This document shows, piece by piece, positions 1 through 11,688 of a DNA stretch of 21,484 nt. Every line of letters begins with the position of its first letter. The stretch's first letter is position 1. The stretch lies in NCBI RefSeq assembly GCF_001039355.2, contig NW_019774086.1, positions 1-21,484 of the forward strand. The letters are read 5' to 3'. The DNA is from Lingula anatina. Taxonomy: Eukaryota > Brachiopoda > Lingulata > Lingulida > Lingulidae. The notes under the pieces were generated by a model, which searched no databases, was not told the DNA's origin, and saw nothing but the letters and a program-made list of their open reading frames with translations. A program made the translations under genes and the position numbers.

Positions 1-1852
1 TTTTTTTTCTGATTGCCTTCCCCAGCTGGCACCATTTTAACAATTTTCTAGTGCCAGAAAAATGTTATACCTGTTTTTATTAATGAAAGAACAGATTATC
101 AAAAACATTATTTGCTGCATTAATCAATATAGACATTCTTAAATAGAGAGAACATGAATTAGATTATTGACAATCTTGGTCCTCCGACAGACATATTTCC
201 CGCTTAATGGAGAATTCTTGTAATACCTCTGGTCTTTTTGTTCAAACAAAGATAAAAGGATGGTCCGTCGAATTTTGACCAGAGCAAACAACACATTTTC
301 TAGGTGTCATCAACAATTTTCACGTTTCTACCAGTCATTCCTGTACCACGGTTCAAACTCAAATGTATCCTATCATGTGCGAATTGGATGATTTTGGATC
401 ACTTATCTTTTATTTGTCTGTTTTTTGTTTTTTCTTATTTGTGTGTGTCAGCGGAAGTAATTTCATTAATCTAAAAAGATAGCTTTGACATTTCGATAAG
501 GACAATTAGATAAAAGATAAAGATATCTAAGAAAATAAATTACTTTCTAGCGGTCCATTTATCAATTATTAAATAAACCAAATTTACAGTTACCCTTCAA
601 TTTCATACTGAGAGTAATTTAAACACTTGAGCAACGCGCTGATGCATCGACAGGCTGGAAGCTGAGTGGTAAATTCATGTTTTAGATGATGTCTATAAAA
701 ATTACCCGATAATATTTAGCATAAAAGCATCTTCACGTCTCTAACAGTTGGAAGCGCTCAGCTGCATATTCTTTTCATCCAATTCAAACGTTCTGACAAC
801 GTTATTGTGTTAGGTCTTGTGTGCATGAATACGATTCTACGCTTGCCATATGCCCAGGATAACGATTTTTTTCAACTGATCTTCTAATTACCTTTCTTTA
901 GCAACTTCTCCAAAGCCAGCACTGTATATGAACAATCTTACATTGATTGCAACCCAAGTTCTTTGCAACCCGCTTTTGGGAAGAAACACTACATAATTCG
1001 TTTTGCACGCAATAACCCACACGGGGCTGCCGGTAAGATTGGCAGAACAGTGAATTATTGATAAGAGGATTTTCTATTCTAACACACTGCTTCTTTCTCG
1101 ATTATTGCAATAATTTTAACATGCGCAGGCCTTCCTTTACCTTACGAGATCACTCTGCTGAATTTGAATAGTCTCCAACTGGGTTAACAGCATAATGCTT
1201 CTTTACAATATTTCTAGACAGATAAATTGTGCAGACAGTACTGCTTTCCAACTTCATTTTGCGTAGAATAAAAATGATATTGCAGATGAGTAGAGAGTAA
1301 GAACGTGTAATAAGAATCCCAGCTGTATTTGTTCATGATAGTTTTAAAGTACTTCACCCGGACACCCCGGCACGAACTTAACCTGAGGTGAAAAGAATAT
1401 TATGACTCGTTTTTACTATAAAACACATAGAAAATGACACAGCTATGCTATAAAATAGTTTGTTCTGTATCTCATAAGAAACGAATGCAGCATCTAAAAT
1501 ATAAATAAATATAAATTGAATAGATAGGAAATGAACAAAAACCCTTGAAGGCGTTGAAAAAATTTGTCACTATATCACACACACGAAATGAACCATTCTC
1601 ATTTTTAGATCGAAATAATTTCCAACAGATAATTGAAGCAGACCTGCCATGTTGCTGTGTCTTCTACTGCGAGTATATCGATCTAGGACTATATCGCCCG
1701 GCGAACCGATCCATCAACTAGACAACAGGCCGTGGAGGTGTCACATTATTAACGAGCTATTATCACTTTATCCCGCGGCTTGCTAACCTAATTTGTCTGA
1801 TAGTGTAGTAATTTATCAATAAACAAGTGGATACCCTGAACATCCGAGGCCA

Positions 1853-1896
<44 letters not shown>

Positions 1897-2925
1897 ACAC
1901 ATCTTTTATAACAGTAAAACCTTGTAGTCACCAGAAATTTCAGGGCGTCCTGTGTGCTGTCAACTTTAACCTCAGTCGAGTTCAGACTATTAATGCAGAC
2001 GATTTACTGGGTACGTGTCCGCTGTGAGAAGTGAGACGCATTAGCTCCTTTCCTTGAAAAATGAAAATTGATACCATTTAATTTTTTCCAACCGAAAAAA
2101 AGGCATTAAGGCACTCATTTATTGGCATCAAACTAAGGAATCCCTCTTTACAAGAAGCCGCTTCTAAGACGAAATCATTATTCGATGAAAGCCACCGATT
2201 AGAGGTGCTTTCGTTTTTAACGGCATATTCCACAAAATCTCATAAAGTTTTCTAGTCAGCGAAGCAGCGCTTGAAAATTAACTCTTTTTCCTGTTCTTAT
2301 TGCCATGCTGCAACTTTAATTAGTCGCCTGTTTACTCATGGGAATACATGCTTGTCAATTGATATGCTATCTTACGTTCTATTTCATTGCGTTAAGTAAT
2401 TTTCAAAGCTGGAAGTGTCATGCACTGGCATTGTAGCATATATTTATCATTGCATTTGGATATTTTGCAATCTCATATAGACACAAAAACACCGCCCAAA
2501 GATGTCACAAGAAAATCGCACTCAACAAATATAAACGTGTCAGTCAATCGCCTATAGCTTCCACGCTTGTATACACGTTTTTTCCCCTATGATCATATGG
2601 CACGGTTTTTAATACAGTATTCACATATTATGATGGTCACCTTTGGGTTTTCATTATCTTCCTTTACCTATTGGTGTTATTCTTGTTGCACTGTGCACAT
2701 ATCTACATCGATCAGTCTTCGGAACATCTTATTTGATTTTCTGTAAACCGCCAGCCAGCTTGTCATTGACCTGTCTTCATTTCTAGTACATAGGCCTACT
2801 GGTCAGGATTAAAAAGCACGTCCATGAAAGGTGACCATAGAGGAAGCTACTAGATCAACTAGTTGAAGTATAAAAGAAACTGAACTATGAAAAATAAGCT
2901 GCCACACTGTGAAAGGGGGGCCTGA
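1..2925. other. Intergenic, no gene recognised
   Basis: AT-rich sequence with no coding exon, RNA gene or signal peptide that I can support. It contains the AAT microsatellite at 1853. Confidence 0.6.
1853..1894. repeat. (AAT)n microsatellite
   Basis: About 14 uninterrupted AAT units. The apparent poly-isoleucine frame across it is a by-product. Confidence 0.95.
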
Positions 2926-2930
2926 AGGTA

Positions 2931-3831
2931 CAGGCCTTCCCAACTACCAGACTCGGCACCTACGGGTCCAGAATAAACCGGTATATCTGATCACACTACC
3001 CGTTTTCAAGGTGTGTGTCAGATCGCATAAAAGAGTATCATACCCTATCACAAATTCTGTAAGCCTACCTGTCATCCGGGTATCGCGCCTCGTTTTCGTC
3101 AAGTAGGAGTCGTATGAATACAACAGACGACTCCCTCAATCAGGGGGTGGAAACGCGCTACTTATATGATTAAGACGAGCCTAGCCGTCAGTACCGGTAA
3201 TTGTTTTGTGACCTTGAGGAGCAATTAGGTTTGGTCGTTGCGGCACGCATGAACAGTAGTTGAACTTCCACACCTGGGTCTTTTGTTTTTGACAACTGTT
3301 CACTCGTCATCGAGGCGCTTGTTCAAGACTACAGGCTGATATCTACTAGTNCTGTCCGTGCGTACAAACCCTGAAAAAGGACAGCCTCGCTGACGAGAAC
3401 AATGGACGTTTCTCACCCCTCTCTAGGATTACCCCTGCCCTCAATCTCGTCCATCCCGGTAGTCATGAAAATATTTAACCCCCGACAGAATATGCTTCCG
3501 CTATCAAAATTAGGTCTACTTTTCTAAATTAATATATAAGTTTGCAAGTTCTTATTTACAAAACATCATTGGCTATGTCCGAACCTAAATTTTATGTCAG
3601 ATTTTAGCATAAACAGAGAAAATTGCAGCAGCGCATGAATCTAGATGAGATGCACTACTTTCCAACCCCGCTTAGGATCATTGCTATCACATCGCGCACC
3701 AGGCAAAATCGGTGTTGTGGCTGATACTCTGTAATGCGATCTGACACACACCTTGTAAACGGGCAGTGTGGTCTGATAAACCGGTTTATACTGGACCCGT
3801 AGGTGCCGAGTCTGGTAGTTGGGAAGGCCTG
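2931..3831. mobile_element. Non-autonomous DNA transposon with ~110-bp terminal inverted repeats
   Basis: Both ends begin CAGGCCTTCCCAACTACCAG when read inward. The inverted repeats (2931-3040 and 3722-3831) match closely over about 110 bases through GTGTGTCAGATCGCAT. The element is flanked by an identical 5-bp target duplication, AGGTA (2926-2930 and 3832-3836). No transposase frame is visible inside, and a single N (3351) interrupts it. The superfamily is not assigned: the 5-bp duplication argues against hAT and Tc1/mariner. Short open frames in both arms are mirror images of the repeats, not genes. Confidence 0.82.
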
Positions 3832-3836
3832 AGGTA

Positions 3837-4890
3837 GATGCCATCCTTTTATTTTAGCAGGTGACACAGCAGTTTAGTGATTCAAGAAATCATTTCCCAA
3901 TGTGTCACAATGTGCTGTCACTCGAATAAATAACCGAAGGCTTCCATCGTTTTCTTTAGATCAACTTACATGTAAGTCATTTCCTAATTCATTTGTCATA
4001 TTCACTGAGTAATAAGAGATGTAAAGTTTTTATGCTTAAAACTGTACAATATTTTGTTACAATGACATAAGTTAATCAAGGTATAGACATAGGCACCTTA
4101 CAGATAACGTTTAGACTGCAAACAGGACTGCTACTCCTGCAAGGTGACAAATACTGCTGAGATTGGTGTCTTAGTGATGCTCCATATCGAGGAGGTAAGG
4201 GTCAGATCGTGACAACGTGGAGGAGGAAAGTCATCGCTATTAACCCCATTCCCAAGACGAAGATTAAGAGACTGGGCTATAAAATCTGATTAATGCTATT
4301 TTCATTATCGCAAAACGGCCAACTTATAAGAAAAGATGAAGTGTAAAACAAATCAGTTGTTTTTTATTCAAGGTCAGGTCAAGATGGGATTTTTTTGCAA
4401 TAAAAAACGATAAAAATGAAATAAAAGAAACAAACAAACAGACAAACAGGCAAATAAAGATATAAATAATATACAAAACATAGATAAGGCAAATGATTAA
4501 AAACGGTGCAAATGGTTTTTGCACTGAATTACATCTACGTTTACAAACAACTGTGTACAAATTTCTACCAGATAGGCTTTCCTTTGATCAAAACCCGTCA
4601 ATCTTAGTAGGCGGAAGAGATGATGAGGTCGTTGTCATGTTCGAGAGAGCCTCCTGTGATACAGGGATCGGTTCCCATTGATTTGTTCTGGTAATCCCTG
4701 TCCTCGATTTGTCCCATTTCACGCTAACCCTAACCTGTAGGGATCTAATGGAGGTCGGACTATCTGATACACGGATCCTCACACCTTACTTGTGAATGCA
4801 GTCATTTTGCGACGTCACTGGACTTGGTCGCTCCTAAAATTCCACAGTTTCTTCGTGATTAGTGACTTAACGAAAAGATGGCTGATATTA
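3837..4890. other. Intergenic, no gene recognised
   Basis: AT-rich, with an A-rich tract of 'acaaacag'-type units near 4420-4460, giving a spurious hydrophobic minus-strand frame. A more GC-rich stretch at about 4560-4800 contains a short inverted repeat (tcctgtgatacaggga). It may be an old repeat, but no boundaries are clear. Confidence 0.5.
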
Positions 4891-4900
4891 AGATGATATT

Positions 4901-4906
4901 TATAAG
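4901..4906 (+). promoter_or_regulatory. TATA box of the six-cysteine secreted protein gene
   Basis: The sequence tttTATAAG lies 61 bases before the ATG at 4962. A start site about 30 bases downstream would leave a 5' UTR of about 30 nt. A CRE-like site, CGACGTCA at 4810-4817, lies further upstream. This is inferred from position and motif only. Confidence 0.5.
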
Positions 4907-4961
4907 ATAGCGAGTGTACCTGTGGCCTCACTTGCCACGGAGGAGGCACAGATCTAACACT

Positions 4962-7900
4962 ATGCACCGGGTATTGGCTTTATTGGCAACCTTCCTTTTT
5001 ACCACAGAGGCGTTCCTGGGCGGTATGAACAAAATCTTCAATTCGCTTTTTATTTCTTTGCGCGTGATTAAAGTTGAGCAGTTTCAGCTAATGATTTATA
5101 GAGCTGAAATATCTATATATTTTATTGAGATTATTTTATGCTTAAAAGATCCGGAGTTTAAGTGTCGGTAAGCTGCATTCAAGAAGTGAACCTAGAGACA
5201 CCCACAACAAAGAGTTATTTTCTTGTTAAACTTTTGATTATCTAAAAAAATCAACTTACAAGTGATGCATTTTCTACAGATGGATCAATTTGTTTTAAAA
5301 TTAGATTGAGCCACACTCCGTGAAGGATAGCACAAATTTATATCAGTAATGAATTGAATCGTGTTTGAACTTGCCTTGCAGGTGGTCCAGCGTGGAATGG
5401 CCTTCGAGGTAATATTTTCCAAGTTTTTATTATCACAGCACTGAACAGTAACTAAATGTATTACGCATTCTAAACAAATTCTTTTTTCATTGCAATTTCA
5501 CCGTCTCAATTTAAATGTACATATTGGTGTAATTGGTATTGTACTGTGCGAATATTTATATCGATACTGCTTACTTAGCTTCTAGAATAGATATTGCAAA
5601 CCACAAGCTTGTCTCTATTTTCCCCTGTATTTGTCATTTATGTTCACACTGGCCAGAAAAGTAATAAATGTATTTGTAATTTTCCCAGTGACGTTCGGCA
5701 ACCCTCTCACGTCTTTTAATGCGGTGCCGAGGACCGTAAAAGACGCAGTGGCTGACGATTTCAAGTTAATTTCGGCGTGCGGCGGTAACAGCACTTACTT
5801 TCCATGAGGAATATTTTTAAAATGGCTGAAAATTGTCCGATTTTAAAATTGCTTGGTAACGTGCAAATGAATTAAGAAAAAAAAAAAAAATAGAAAAATT
5901 TTACAAATAAAGTAATTTGAAAAAAAAAAGTTACAAATCGAAATACCAATTCCTGGAAACATTTTCATTCTGACATCCAACTAACTTAAAAAATTACCTC
6001 TTATCTCTTTTATCATTATTTTATTAAGCTTCCAAAAACATAATTGGCAATCGGTACATGAAGGACGGGGACGAGGCTGTTATACTTATCTTTGATAAGA
6101 ATGGTTACATCGCTGGGATAGAAGCTGGGGTAAAGTTTTTTATGCTAATGCCTTTTTTAAAGATAGTATTTGGTCATGCCATTGACAATGTGTACTAGGT
6201 CTAAGAGGTTGATTCATTCAAAGGGAGGGTGTATGTTGAGTAAGCTAGCAATAACATGGTATACGTATACAATGCCGATATATTTGAAGATGGATTTATA
6301 GATATTAATAGCATATGCCGTCCTATACTGCTGCAGCGTAAGAATTCAAGAAACTTTTACTGGTACAGAGTATGTTGATGAAGGTCATCTTAAAAATAAA
6401 GGCCAATATGTGATTTTTTTCTTACATCTTATCCATAACCTCATGTTTTGCGTCTGTTGAAGAAAGAAAGCACAAAAATAAAAAAACAACCACCATCTAA
6501 TTAAATGTCTAGAGGCACGGTTATCAGTTGATTGTGAAATGTAATAAAATCCCCAGGACATTACATCGTAAGGTTTATCATTGCATATCGACCATAATTG
6601 CAACCCAAGTTGGCTTTCAACTTGTTTTTTTAATCTTTTTAAGATTCCCAGCCTTAACAGCAATCCCTATCCGTACCAAGAGATCATGAAGTACTTCAGA
6701 GAAGAGAGTGGAGGTTACAAAATAACGGCCTACTTCGTCAACCCTGGTAAGTAGCTGATTCTGTCATGCCATGTCATGATTCTCCAACAGAATGGCGGAT
6801 TTATGTACTGATGTTGACCTGAACAAGGGTCGACACTCGGTCTGTTCCTCCCCCCCCCCTCCTCCCCTCCGGCCTATATCTAATCTGCTTTCCGACGTGA
6901 AATGCACTGGGGTATAGATTTTATCACTATCTAAGATTATCTAAGATTATCTCAGATTATCGGCATTTCTCCATCTGTTTAGGTTCCACGATCAAAATTT
7001 GCATCTTCATGAGTGCAGGCGTACCGATGCAAAGACTTTTTATTGGGAAGTTAGAAGAAAAGCGTTGCCGAAAATGTCACGTCCAGGCGCGGGGATACAT
7101 TTAGAACAATTTCACTGATTTTTTAAAACTAGGCATCAGAAAAAAAAAGTGTACCTTAAAAGGACATGTCATTATTAGGTATAAGATCCTGACGTTACGA
7201 TCAATGTACCTATTAAGTCGATTCTTTGAATAAAAATGTATTGATATTTCTACCTGCAGCCACTATCTGTTCCACCGGCCGCACAGAAGCAGAATTTAAC
7301 CAGCAAGGGACCGGTACGGGGCTCTACATTCAGACAGGCCCGAACCCTGCCTCTGATTACATCACCATTCCATTGAAGGAGAGCGAGGTCCAGGGTACGA
7401 AGTGGACTTTGGGGAAATGCTTCTACGNGACCTGAACAAGGGTCGACACTCGGTCTGTTCCTCCCCCCCCCCTCCTCCCCTCCGGCCTATATCTAATCTG
7501 CTTTCCGACGTGAAATGCACTGGGGTATAGATTTTATCACTATCTAAGATTATCTAAGATTATCTCAGATTATCGGCATTTCTCCATCTGTTTAGGTTCC
7601 ACGATCAAAATTTGCATCTTCATGAGTGCAGGCGTACCGATGCAAAGACTTTTTATTGGGAAGTTAGAAGAAAAGCGTTGCCGAAAATGTCACGTCCAGG
7701 CGCGGGGATACATTTAGAACAATTTCACTGATTTTTTAAAACTAGGCATCAGAAAAAAAAAGTGTACCTTAAAAGGACATGTCATTATTAGGTATAAGAT
7801 CCTGACGTTACGATCAATGTACCTATTAAGTCGATTCTTTGAATAAAAATGTATTGATATTTCTACCTGCAGCCACTATCTGTTCCACCGGCCGCACAGA

Positions 7901-8540
7901 AGCAGAATTTAACCAGCAAGGGACCGGTACGGGGCTCTACATTCAGACAGGCCCGAACCCTGCCTCTGATTACATCACCATTCCATTGAAGGAGAGCGAG
8001 GTCCAGGGTACGAAGTGGACTTTGGGGAAATGCTTCTACGGCATGGGTGAGTCCGGAGACCTGATGTTTGACAGTGGCCATCCCGCGCTCAGTTTCTGTG
8101 CGCTTAGTTGGTTTAGATATGTTGTTGATTGAGCAGAGAGAGTCATGATCTAAATTTATTAAAATTAACCTATATATATATATAATATGGTATCAAGCAG
8201 GAGGTTAGGCAAATAAAAAATTGATCCACAGTTCTTACACCCCTCTTATCCGAACCTAACCCCGTCAGAGAATACAGCACACAAACTTTGTTCTTTTACG
8301 CAGGCGTGCACTACTGGTACAACCTGAGCGAAGACATGAGCTGTAACGACTTTGCACCAATCTTCCTCTTGTACAACAAAGGTAAACTGAACGCGTTTGG
8401 CTGGGCGTTCCAGGGCAATTACCCATCCACAAGATATGAGCATCCGTCTCAAAACACCTTTGGGGTAAGAGGGACATTTTTTGTTTTACGATTTAATGTA
8501 TAGTCTTATTTCGACTTAAACCAAAAAAAAAGTTGGTATA

Positions 8541-8587
<47 letters not shown>

Positions 8588-8919
8588 AAGAATGAAGATA
8601 CAGTTCACGATAAGTGTCCTGTAACTGATGGAATATTTGTGACCACAAGATGGTGGTGCAAGTATTAATCAACATTTCAGGCGTAGGTAGATAAATTGAC
8701 GATACATGTACCATTTGATTAAATATATGTCCACCGTCATCTTTTTGAAAAGAAATGATTTGATTGTTTTTACTAATTAACGCTACTCGCATGTATTCTT
8801 TCGGTTTACTTTTGTTTCAGCTTTTCATGAAAGCCGTCCCTAAATGTCTGAAGACTGTTGGTACGATTTCTACCCTTCACATCTATTTGACCAGAACACC
8901 CGCTCTTAACTTCTGTTAG
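4962..8919 (+). CDS. Secreted six-cysteine protein of unknown family, 8 exons, 273 aa
   Basis: Exons read by eye: 4962-5022, 5382-5408, 5689-5784, 6029-6129, 6644-6746, 7873-8046, 8304-8464 and 8821-8919 (stop TAG). All introns are GT..AG, junction phases agree, and the total is 822 nt. The product starts MHRVLALLATFLFTTEAFLG, a clear signal peptide (about residues 1-18), so it should be secreted. The mature part has no membrane segment. It has cysteines at 60, 133, 183, 201, 250 and 273, an even number that suits disulfide pairing, and one N-glycosylation sequon (N194-L-S). Residues 183-225 (CFYGMG, HYWYNLSEDMSC, FLLYNKGKLNAFGW) look like a compact conserved core. I do not recognise the family and assign no function. 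Two very short exons (27 and 61 nt) would be missed by simple ORF calling. A second copy of exon 6 at 7260-7427 is judged an assembly artefact. A decayed partial copy lies at 11752-12540. The structure is well supported; the function is unknown. Confidence 0.85.
6816..7427. repeat. 612-bp direct repeat, left copy, ending at an N
   Basis: Identical, as far as I could compare, to 7429-8040, including homopolymer runs (10 C and 9 A). The two copies are separated only by N at 7428. The block covers the end of intron 5 and most of exon 6. Identity across unstable runs plus an N at the junction points to two contig ends that overlap but were not merged. Confidence 0.9.
7260..7427 (+). other. Spurious second copy of exon 6 (assembly duplication)
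   Basis: This is the same acceptor and exon as 7873-8040, cut off at the lone N (7428) before its splice donor. What follows the N is intron sequence (gacctgaaca), so this copy has no usable donor. It should not be annotated as a tandem exon; the complete exon is the 7873-8046 copy. Confidence 0.85.
7429..8040. repeat. 612-bp direct repeat, right copy, beginning after an N
   Basis: Right partner of the 6816-7427 block, offset by 613 bases. It continues into a proper splice donor (GGCATGG, then gtgagt), so it is the biologically usable copy. Both copies contain a small internal tandem of 'gattatctaa'-like units. Confidence 0.9.
8541..8588. repeat. (TAAA)n microsatellite in intron 7 of the six-cysteine gene
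   Basis: Twelve TAAA units. No counterpart is obvious at the matching place in duplication unit 2. Confidence 0.95.
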
Positions 8920-8983
8920 AAGACACTCCATACTATCAAGAGAGCAATGAAAATGAATGTGTCTGTGATTGTTGAAAATTGAG

Positions 8984-8989
8984 AATAAA
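8984..8989 (+). terminator. Poly(A) signal AATAAA of the six-cysteine secreted protein gene
   Basis: A canonical AATAAA lies 65 bases after the TAG at 8919. The equivalent hexamer is kept in the decayed copy at 12514-12519, which supports both its identity and the duplication. Confidence 0.6.
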
Positions 8990-9300
8990 ATATGATTTTA
9001 AGACACGAATATTCAGTGAGAGGTTGCTTAGTTCCACAGTACTAATTGAATTGCTGTATATACAGAGAAATCAAAACGCGCCATCTGTGGCATCGAGTAT
9101 GAAGGTTTTTCCCCCTTATAGATCTTTAGTATAACTCAGTTTATTATACAGTTAAGAGGTATTATTCAGCAGTCAAGTATATTTGCTTCAGATGTTATGT
9201 CTGTTCTAATATGCTACCCCGTATTTCTAAGGGTGAACATATTTTGATATGCAGTTGTGTTCAGTGCAAATTGGAACAAATGAAATACGATAAGAAAATG

Positions 9301-9306
9301 TTTATT
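9301..9306 (-). terminator. Poly(A) signal of small secreted gene A
   Basis: TTTATT on the + strand reads AATAAA on the minus strand, about 200 bases past the stop. It is kept in the paralogue at 12806-12811. Confidence 0.4.
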
Positions 9307-9503
9307 CTCATTTATGCAAACAGTATTAGCGCTGAGTTCATTATGTTGAGTAGATTGAGTATATTTTATTTTATATCTATTGTTGAGTGTATTCTATACA
9401 GTTGAATAATATATAAGAATTATATTTTTGAACAAATAACAAATATCTATAATATTTGAGTCAGTCAAATGTAGAAACATATAGTCCATCTTGGCTATGA
9501 CAC

Positions 9504-10104
9504 TCAAGGAATGACATCTCTGTTCAATTCCTTGTACCACTGCATCCACAGATAAGGGGAAGTCAGCTGCAAATTAGCAGAACTGAAAAATGAATAAATA
9601 AATGAATATTAATTATTAAAATAATAATAAGAAAAATAAATAGACTGCAAAATAAGTAAATGCAAGGGTCGTATTATTCACGCAGGTTTATATAAACACG
9701 TGCACCCAACGAACGCCGTTTACACCCCCACCTCTTGCTATAGAATCATAATTAATCTGAATTGATGCAATATAATGTAACCACTTTTTACCTGACGATT
9801 TCTTGCAGTTCTTTAGCGAACTTGCCATCCTGAAAATGTTAAAAATTGCAATTACAAATTTAAAAAGTAACAATGTTTAGTGAGGACTAATTAAAACACT
9901 ACACAAATTAAAACACTACTCTTGAATCCAACATTAACCTCCTGTTTCTCTTTCTCGAATATGAAACCCATTTAAGAATCATGGTCGTCGCATGAAAATT
10001 TAATATTTCATAATGAAAAATTCGACATAAAAAGACATAATCACTTGACACTGCTCGCTCTTTTCTTCTCTTTCTAATCCATTAATTGTGCTTCATGCTC
10101 CAAA

Positions 10105-10139
<35 letters not shown>

Positions 10140-11226
10140 AATTATCATACCATTTCGGCCCTTGCTTTATTCAGACGATCCTCAATGATCCCGATCAGCT
10201 CAACGCCAGATATGTCCAAGGACACCACCAGTGCAAAGAAGTCTTTGGCATTCTTTGCCGCCTCTGCAGCTTCAAACTTATCTATGTCGGAAAAGCATCC
10301 AGATTTCCTGGGCACGCTGAAGATTAAAGGTGGTAAGGTAAAAAGATGCTGGCTTCAGAAACGAAAACCAAATGGTCACATTTAGGAAATGTGTATGACC
10401 TACAACGATCATTCCTTGATTTATATATTATCATTGCCAATGAAATTATGTCACTGTTATGTTTTTGCTTGTGTTGCTCTAAAGTTATGGACGCATTTTG
10501 ATAAAATGAACTAGCTTGGACTTCATTAGATTTTAGTCCTGATTAATAAATAAATAAATAAAAATGTGGATTGAGTTATCATTGAGTTGAGGTCAGCACA
10601 CCCTAGCCGAGTGCATTTCTAGTTTTATTAAAATGTTTTAGAGGCAGTCTATGAAGAATTATCAGAACAGAGCTATGAAAGATGCAGTCAGATAAAGATT
10701 CAAATGATTAAAAAACGCGTGAAAAACTTACCAAACTTCGTCAACAAGCTAGAACAAAGAAATAAACCAACCAATTACATCACACTTGCATAAATTATTT
10801 TAAAAAGAAGCTGTAAATTAACTTCAGAACAGAAAAAAAATTGTACTTCACGTAAATAATACGATTTCCTGAGCAGGGTAAGAAATAACGCAACTTGCTC
10901 GTTGAATATAAAGCCAATATAGAAATAATTTGAATGCGTATTCCACAGAAATTCCCAACATGCGTTATCAAATCTTATTGAATATTTTCATCACATGTTC
11001 ATTACCAACGTATATTATCACTCTCGCAACGAGCGCAATAATAATTACATGTAGCCAATAGACCGACTATTCGTGGAGAGCTGATTTGAATTCGTTTTTT
11101 AAAAACATGCAGCCTCCCAATGTATCTTGTTCTATTTACCTTGGCATTTGAGTATCCTGTCCTTTGCCTAACAAATGAGCCGAAGCACTGAATCGCGAGG
11201 AACAAGAAATTGGTGAAAATAATCAT
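9504..11226 (-). CDS. Small secreted orphan protein, copy A, 5 exons, 128 aa
   Basis: Minus-strand exons in transcript order: 11226-11140, 10748-10732, 10316-10151, 9829-9792 and 9582-9504 (stop TGA). All introns are GT..AG; the total is 387 nt, in phase. Exon 2 is a 17-nt microexon encoding LVDEV plus two bases of a Cys codon. The product begins MIIFTNFLFLAIQCFG, a signal peptide. The mature chain has two cysteines (35 and 42) that could pair, then an Ala/Lys/Glu-rich, probably helical stretch (about 45-102) and a Trp/Tyr-rich C-terminus (YLWMQWYKELNRDVIP). I do not recognise the family. It runs tail to tail with the secreted gene to its left, with 584 bases between stop codons. An intact paralogue lies at 12969-14641, and conservation of exons, splice sites and frame between the two copies supports a real gene. 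Confidence 0.82.
10102..10141. repeat. (AAAT)n microsatellite in intron 3 of small secreted gene A
   Basis: About ten AAAT units immediately beyond exon 3. The matching tract in copy B (13544-13565) is shorter, so the array has changed length since the duplication. Confidence 0.95.
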
Positions 11227-11260
11227 CTTAGTAACTCAATCAAACTTCTCTCCGTCGAAT

Positions 11261-11270
11261 ACTATATAGT
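11261..11270 (-). promoter_or_regulatory. TATA box of small secreted gene A
   Basis: The palindrome ACTATATAGT lies 35 bases upstream of the ATG. The same sequence sits at the same distance in the paralogue (14676-14685). It implies a very short 5' UTR. Confidence 0.5.
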
Positions 11271-11314
11271 ATAGTCAGTAACTATGCTAAATTGTCGATG
11301 TCGTCACATGATTG

Positions 11315-11370
11315 TGATGTCATAGTTGGAAAGAGAAAAGCGTAGCGTCATAACGTCAGATTGCGTCAGA
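11315..11370 (-). promoter_or_regulatory. CRE-like site cluster upstream of small secreted gene A
   Basis: TGATGTCA at 11315-11322 and taACGTCA at 11351-11358, followed by a further GCGTCAG, lie 90-145 bases upstream of the ATG. They resemble CREB/ATF sites and match positions in copy B, where one is a perfect TGACGTCA. Regulation by CREB/ATF is inference. Confidence 0.35.
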
Positions 11371-11638
11371 TACACATGTAACTAGTAATTTCCGAAATTT
11401 TTTAAAAAATTATTTTATTATTTCTCCAACATACATGTAGGCTTAAGGTTACTGAGTTCTTTTTTTAAATTTTCTTTTATTTTTCTCCAACATAGAGGTT
11501 AAGATCGTATATGTATCTATAGATCTAGGACCTCTACAGCAACACTTTCAAATTGTTCATCAATGTTTCCAAGTCAAGGCAAAGACCATTTCAGTGAAAA
11601 GCTTTGGAAATAGGAAATGAGAGAATAACACTAATAAG

Positions 11639-11639
<1 letters not shown>

Positions 11640-11687
<48 letters not shown>
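11640..11687. repeat. (TA)n microsatellite near the duplication junction
   Basis: About 24 TA units, some 65 bases before the unit 1/unit 2 junction. Unit 2 lacks a comparable tract before 15150. Confidence 0.95.

Positions 11688-11688
<1 letters not shown>

Noticed and set aside
1827-2027. Small + strand frame with a poly-isoleucine run
   Set aside because: Produced by the AAT microsatellite; no splice or start context supports it.
2909-3106. Frame whose protein also appears in mirror form at 3641-3844
   Set aside because: Both frames are the terminal inverted repeats of the 2931-3831 element, not duplicated genes.
4324-4560. Hydrophobic minus-strand frame resembling a membrane peptide
   Set aside because: It comes from an A-rich simple tract; there is no signal peptide context or exon structure.
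4720-4736. Telomere-like CTAACCCTAACC
   Set aside because: Only two units, which is expected by chance or from a degraded repeat; not an interstitial telomere array.
7260-8046. Tandem exon duplication in the six-cysteine gene
   Set aside because: Exact identity, an N at the junction and a missing donor in the left copy favour an assembly artefact.
8493-8792. Minus-strand frame with repeated Phe-Ile-Tyr-Leu residues
   Set aside because: It is the translation of the TAAA microsatellite within an intron.
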